Source of the DNA: a virus
IMG/VR virus record: IMGVR_UViG_3300042982_000040
Location: 1-22,116 of that record
Direction: 5' to 3' (one strand)
DNA length: 22,116 nucleotides
In this document: piece by piece, positions 18,745 through 22,116 of the stretch
Numbering within the stretch: the stretch's first letter is position 1
Layout: each line of letters opens with the position of its first letter
The notes under the pieces: model-generated
What the model saw: only the letters and a program-made list of their open reading frames with translations
Database searches by the model: none
Told to the model about the DNA's origin: nothing
Translations under genes and position numbers: made by a program

Positions 18745-19163
18745 GGCAGCGGCACCCAGACGTCCGGATGAAGCCAGTACCCCTGGCCTTGCGTGCGTCC
18801 CGCCGGCCGGATCGTCCACGCGCCGTCCGAGCCGCCCGGCAGCAGCAGATTCCACTCGTCGTCGGTGAGGAACAGCTCGCCGCGTGCGGCGTCGGCGCTG
18901 AGGCCGTAGGAGTAGTCGTCGATCCGCTCGTTCTGCTTCCCCTCGGGATTGCGGACCTTGCGGACGACAGCGCTCGCCTCGACCATCACGACGACCGCCT
19001 GAGGCGGCTGCCCCTCGGTGACACGGTCGTCGAGGTCGGGGATGCGAGCGCGGATGATCGCCCCGACGTCCCCGAGCCACGCGCCTACCTGAGCGATCTC
19101 CGCGGCCGAGGTGATGGGGCGGCCGAGCCGCTTGCTCACGTCGTCGACGGTTGCATACGTCAC
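18741..19163 (-). CDS. head-tail adaptor (gp6/gp15-like connector, 140 aa)
   Basis: GTG 19163 follows a GGAGGTGGGG ribosome-binding region. The N-terminal half is helical, like adaptor proteins that bind the portal: TYATVDDVSKRLGRPITSA, AQVGAWLGDVGAIIRARIPD, QAVVVMVEASAVVRKVRNPEG. The DDYSYGLSADAARGELFLTDDEW segment is typical of actinophage head-tail connectors of the Gp19/Gp15/Gp42 group. The C-terminal 30 residues vary (GSDGAWTIRP, LHPDVWVPLP). It directly follows the capsid gene, as expected for the first connector gene. Confidence 0.85.
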   Translation of the reverse strand: MTYATVDDVSKRLGRPITSAAEIAQVGAWLGDVGAIIRARIPDLDDRVTEGQPPQAVVVMVEASAVVRKVRNPEGKQNERIDDYSYGLSADAARGELFLTDDEWNLLLPGGSDGAWTIRPAGRTQGQGYWLHPDVWVPLP

Positions 19164-19186
19164 GGTCGCCCCACCTCCTCAGTCCG

Positions 19187-20128
19187 TTAGGAGCTGCGGG
19201 TCGCGTCGGTGAGCTTCACGAAGCGCGCGAGGTCGCGCACCCGGAAGCCGATCTCGACCTCGATGAGCAGCGCGAACATGTTCCGCTGCCACAGGTTGAT
19301 CACGTTCGGAATCTCGACGGTGTCGGCTCCCGACGTGTTGACGGTCACCGTGCCGTCCGTGATCGACGCCTGGTTCGAGATGTCGATCTTGATCCCCTCG
19401 ACCGTTCCCCAGACGGCCGACTGCCAGTCGCCCGCGAAGCCGATCGTGTTCGGCGTCCCCGCCGCGTACACGCCGCGCGTGTAGTAGACGGACTCACCGA
19501 GCAGCTGCGGGACCGCAGAGCCGCCCTGGATCGAGTCGAGCAGGAGCGGGCGCCCCGTGGTGTCGACCTGGCCGAGCAGGAGCCCCTTCGCCTGGCTGGA
19601 CAGCGCCCAGCCCGACAGGGTCCCGTTGGCGTTCGCGACGTCGGTGTACGCCTCGACGAGGCCGGCGTACGTGTTCTTCTTGACGTCGGTAGCGTTCGGG
19701 CCGAGCGCGACAGCCGTCGCCGTGCCGAGCGTGTCGAAGTTCGAGCCGGGTGCGGACGATCCGAACACGGTCGAGTCGAACTTCTTCGCGATCGCGCCGG
19801 GCGCGCGCCGCGCGACCTCCGCGTACAGCGCGGGCAGGTCGCGCCGGAACTCGTTCGAGAACGGCTCGACGAGGGCCAGCTTGTACGGCGTGATGTCCTT
19901 GCTGCCGAACGTCGAGCGCGAGACCGGCTTCTCGTCGGTCTCCGAGACCCAGTCGGCCTCGGCGTCGCCGGTGATGATCGGGATCGTCACGCCGGAGCCC
20001 GGGAGGGCGATCGGGCGCGCGAGCTGCATGACGGCAGACGCCTCCTGCGTGTTCGCCCAGATCTCCGAGGAGACCTCCTTGGGAAGAACCACGCCAGACG
20101 TGCTGCGGTTGATGTCGACTCCAGCCAT
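19187..20128 (-). CDS. major capsid protein, HK97 fold (313 aa)
   Basis: ATG 20128 has a strong AAAGGAG upstream. Size and motif order match HK97-type capsid proteins of actinophages: an N-arm (LPKEVSSEIWANTQEASAVM), the E-loop region (VTIPIITGDAEADWVSETDEK, RSTFGSKDITPYKLALVEPFS), a spine helix (ALYAEVARRAPGAIAKKFDS), the P-domain and A-domain segments (TYAGLVEAYTDVANANGT, TIGFAGDWQSAVWGTVEGI) and a C-terminal strand/helix end (NMFALLIEVEIGFRVRDL, FVKLT). There is no fused protease or Delta domain; a separate scaffold gene lies just upstream. It forms the icosahedral shell. Confidence 0.94.
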   Translation of the reverse strand: MAGVDINRSTSGVVLPKEVSSEIWANTQEASAVMQLARPIALPGSGVTIPIITGDAEADWVSETDEKPVSRSTFGSKDITPYKLALVEPFSNEFRRDLPALYAEVARRAPGAIAKKFDSTVFGSSAPGSNFDTLGTATAVALGPNATDVKKNTYAGLVEAYTDVANANGTLSGWALSSQAKGLLLGQVDTTGRPLLLDSIQGGSAVPQLLGESVYYTRGVYAAGTPNTIGFAGDWQSAVWGTVEGIKIDISNQASITDGTVTVNTSGADTVEIPNVINLWQRNMFALLIEVEIGFRVRDLARFVKLTDATRSS

Positions 20129-20147
20129 GGGAGGCTCCTTTCAGGGG

Positions 20148-20639
20148 TCAGAGGTTCGCGATGGTGGCGGCGAACTGGGCAGCGGTGCTGCTCTTGCCGT
20201 CGCCCGCCGCACCCTGGTTCGGGTCCGGCTTCGGGGTCGTCGGGGCCTTGACTCGGGCGAGGAGGGTGTCGATCTGCTTGTCGACCTCCGCCTCGTCGCT
20301 GGCGGTGATGAACTCGACCAGGTCCGCCGGCAGGCTCTTCGCGAGCGCACGGCTGTTGACCAGGTTCTGGCGGGTGATCGCGGCGAGCTCGGACTGCGCG
20401 TCGGCGGCCTGCTTCTGCGCCTTCTCGATCTCGCTGAGGTTGGCCTGCTCGATCTGGTCGAGCTGGGCCTTGTAGCCTGCCGCGGCCTTCTCCGCCGCGG
20501 CGCGCGCTGCGCGCTCGGCCGCGAGGGCCTTCTCGCCGTTCGGACCGAGGGGCTTGTCGGCAGGGTCGCCCTGCTGCGCCGCCTGGTCCTGGTTCGTCTC
20601 CTGCGAGCCCTCCGCGGACGCGCCGGTCTGCTCCGACAT
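20148..20639 (-). CDS. capsid scaffolding protein (163 aa)
   Basis: ATG 20639 is used; a much longer frame upstream is a shadow of the MuF-like gene. The protein is highly charged and helical: an acidic Gln-rich N-terminus (SEQTGASAEGSQETNQDQAA), a central coiled coil (EKALAAERAARAAAEKAAAG, QLDQIEQANLSEIEKAQKQA), a second helical part (LVNSRALAKSLPADLVEFITAS) and a Pro/Asn/Gln tail ending TAAQFAATIANL. This composition and location just before the capsid gene are diagnostic of scaffold proteins (DUF4355-like group). It guides procapsid assembly and is lost before or during packaging. The gap to the MuF-like gene is only 53 bp. Confidence 0.87.
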   Translation of the reverse strand: MSEQTGASAEGSQETNQDQAAQQGDPADKPLGPNGEKALAAERAARAAAEKAAAGYKAQLDQIEQANLSEIEKAQKQAADAQSELAAITRQNLVNSRALAKSLPADLVEFITASDEAEVDKQIDTLLARVKAPTTPKPDPNQGAAGDGKSSTAAQFAATIANL

Positions 20640-20692
20640 GCTGGTTTCCAATCGCTGGGTACGGCCTCGTCTCGCGTCGCGCGGGAGAGGGG

Positions 20693-21691
20693 TCAAAGGA
20701 TGTAGCCGTTCGCGTACAGCAGCCGGAGGTACTCCTCCTGGCTCGTCGCGACCTCGCGGATCGTCTCGGGCATGAGCCGCGGGCGGATCGTGCGGCGATA
20801 CCGGCCCTGCTTGATGTCCTGGCCGGCGGACTGCGACAGCCGCGAGTACGCGAACCCCCGGCGTGTCGTGCCCTCGGACGTCACGAGCAACTTCCGGCCG
20901 CCGACCTGCGCCGCAGACATGCCGCGGCGTGCGTTGACTACCTGGAAGATGTCGGCGCCGTGGCGGATCGCCTCCGCGCCGGCCGCCGTGAACACGTGTT
21001 CCTGCTGCTCGCGCGTCAGCGACTCGAAGTACGCATGCGGGTCCACGAGGTGGTTCCCCGCGATCGACTCCTGCATGGGGATGTTGCGGCAGCTGCACGA
21101 AGGATGACGGAGGAACGCGTGGTCGTTCGTCGTGACCTGGCCGGCGAGGATCGCGCAGCGCGCGCAGCACCCCGCGTTGACCATCCGGACGTAGGTCCGC
21201 ACGCGGCGCACGCCCATCGCGATGGACTCCGCCGAGCGTGACGTGTCGGCGAGCGCGGTGCTCATTGCCATGCCGAGCCACTTCCCGCCCGACCGGAGCG
21301 CCTGGTACGGCGTCGCGCCGGCGTCGTACGCCTGCCCCGACCGGACGACCGCACCGTAGGCGAGGGAGTCCACCGGGCGCCCGTCGCCAGCCACGCCCAC
21401 CAGGGGCGCGTAGGACGGCATCGCGTCCGGATCATGGCCCGACTGGTCGGTGTCCTCGATCACGGCCGGGATGAACGCCAGCGCTCCCGCAGCGACGCGC
21501 TGCTGAGCCGTCGTGACAATCTGCGTGATCGCCGGCTCGATGCGTGCCCATGCGTCGTCCCACGACGAGCCCTGCGGCATCCGGCGCCACTGGCGCCTGA
21601 TCGCTGCCAACGCCTCCGTGATCTCGCGACGCTGGGCCCGCTGGTACTCACGCGCCGCCGACGGCAGGTGCTGCAAGGCCACCCTGACCAC
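20693..21691 (-). CDS. MuF-like capsid morphogenesis protein (332 aa)
   Basis: The frame opens at ATG 21730, but the AGGAGG there touches the ATG with no spacer. GTG 21691, with GAGG 6 bp upstream, is a better start; GTG 21682 is also possible. The N-terminal helical part (REYQRAQRREITEALAAIRRQW) and a Cys/His cluster near residues 175-201 (GCCARCAILAG, then HPSCSCRN) match the MuF/VG15 proteins of actinophages. The CC-x2-C and H-x2-C-x-C set suggests zinc binding. No C-terminal polymorphic toxin domain is visible; the C-terminus is a basic region followed by a short helix (TSQEEYLRLLYANGYIL). The gene overlaps the end of the portal gene and precedes the scaffold. Confidence 0.85.
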   Translation of the reverse strand: MVRVALQHLPSAAREYQRAQRREITEALAAIRRQWRRMPQGSSWDDAWARIEPAITQIVTTAQQRVAAGALAFIPAVIEDTDQSGHDPDAMPSYAPLVGVAGDGRPVDSLAYGAVVRSGQAYDAGATPYQALRSGGKWLGMAMSTALADTSRSAESIAMGVRRVRTYVRMVNAGCCARCAILAGQVTTNDHAFLRHPSCSCRNIPMQESIAGNHLVDPHAYFESLTREQQEHVFTAAGAEAIRHGADIFQVVNARRGMSAAQVGGRKLLVTSEGTTRRGFAYSRLSQSAGQDIKQGRYRRTIRPRLMPETIREVATSQEEYLRLLYANGYIL

Positions 21692-22116
21692 GCTCCGCCT
21701 CGAGGTACGGGTCGACTTGAGCCTGGGCATCCTCCTGCGCGAGCAGCTTGAGCGCTCGGGCGATCTTCGTCGGGCCCCAGCCGAGCTCCTCCATCGCCAT
21801 CTCGCGCGGCACCAGGGGGCGCCCGTTCACGTCGGTGGCCGCATAGAGCTTCACGACGGCGTCCGTGCGCTGCGCGACCGTCGGTGTGCCAGCGTCGTAC
21901 CAGAGCGTCTCCATGCCGACGAGGTCGTCCGACCAGACACCGTCGCGGATGCGCGCGGCGATCCGCAGCGCGGCCTCCTCGCCGTGCCCGAGCGCGACCT
22001 GGTCCCGCTCGGCGATCTTCCCGCGCCGCGCCTCGCGGGAGCGGACGGCATCAGCGGACGCGGCGTCGTCGGCGGCGAGGCCGAAGTAGTTCGGAGGGAG
22101 GTCAGACACGCCCGAG
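21648..22116 (-). CDS. portal protein, C-terminal part (truncated by window edge)
   Basis: The frame is open through the right edge (codons TCG GGC GTG), so the GTG at 22109 is not a true start. The visible 155 residues match the C-terminal region of SPP1 gp6-like portals: LPPNYFGLAADDAASADAVRS followed by EARRGKIAERDQVALGHGEEAALR, then a helical end (TVAQRTDAVVKLYAATDVNG, MAMEELGWGPTKIARALKLLA) and a Gly/Ala-rich tail. The full protein forms the dodecameric DNA-entry ring at one capsid vertex. The terminase genes are expected just beyond the window. Confidence 0.9.
   Translation of the reverse strand, partial: SGVSDLPPNYFGLAADDAASADAVRSREARRGKIAERDQVALGHGEEAALRIAARIRDGVWSDDLVGMETLWYDAGTPTVAQRTDAVVKLYAATDVNGRPLVPREMAMEELGWGPTKIARALKLLAQEDAQAQVDPYLEAERGQGGLAAPAVGGA

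Noticed and set aside
19151-20251. 366-codon plus-strand frame across the capsid gene
   Set aside because: It is antisense to the major capsid protein and strongly Arg-biased, typical of GC-driven shadows.
1-22116. CRISPR arrays or insertion sequences
   Set aside because: No regularly spaced direct repeats and no transposase were found; the only repeats are operators, integrase arm sites and the inverted adhesin repeats.

Overview
The window reads as part of a temperate siphovirus genome of a high-GC actinobacterium, or a copy of one. GC content is very high, many starts are GTG, and neighbouring genes often overlap as GTGA or TGATG. Proteins resemble tailed phages of Cellulomonas/Microbacterium-type hosts, but genus-level assignment is inference. 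A probable attP sits between the lysis side and the integrase, with integrase arm-type repeats on both sides. That arrangement fits a free or circular phage genome better than an integrated prophage, where the two arms would be separated.

Right to left on the minus strand, about 22116 to 5285, is the late operon. It holds the portal C-terminus, a MuF-like protein, scaffold, major capsid, four head-tail connector or tail-completion proteins, a small hypothetical, major tail protein, and tail assembly chaperones with a canonical -1 slippery site (CCCTTTC). These are followed by a 1429-aa tape measure, three minor tail proteins, a small acidic protein, a tail-fibre-like adhesin, a coiled-coil membrane protein, an amidase endolysin, a holin and a small zinc-ribbon ORF. 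One plus-strand membrane-protein gene (15407-15736) interrupts the operon between the chaperones and the tape measure.

The most striking structure is at 7016-7808. Two perfect 33-bp inverted repeats enclose two tail-to-tail coding modules. One is the expressed C-terminus of the adhesin on the minus strand. The other is a promoterless, startless alternative C-terminus on the plus strand, of identical length (115 codons) and in frame across the repeat. A 9-bp hairpin lies almost exactly at the centre. This looks like an invertible receptor-binding switch analogous to the G segment of Mu, with no invertase visible in the window.

From 5340 down to 3290 is accessory DNA: three plus-strand small genes (two bounded by strong hairpins) and a divergent three-gene minus operon (HTH protein, GIY-YIG/Phd-like fusion, hypothetical). 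A shared operator region lies between them. From 3370 to 3105 is the putative attP: a tRNA-3'-end-like core, a terminator hairpin and four TACCCAC arm-type repeats.

From 3097 to 1 is the integration/immunity region: tyrosine integrase, a small Cys-rich ORF preceded by a perfect actinobacterial LexA box, a plus-strand XRE repressor candidate, a divergent XRE Cro-like gene with three related operators, then the start of the early operon (winged-helix protein, Xis-like HTH protein, unknown protein, and the first codons of another gene leaving the window). Neither XRE protein has a LexA-like peptidase domain. The LexA box on the small ORF therefore suggests a separate SOS-responsive induction route.
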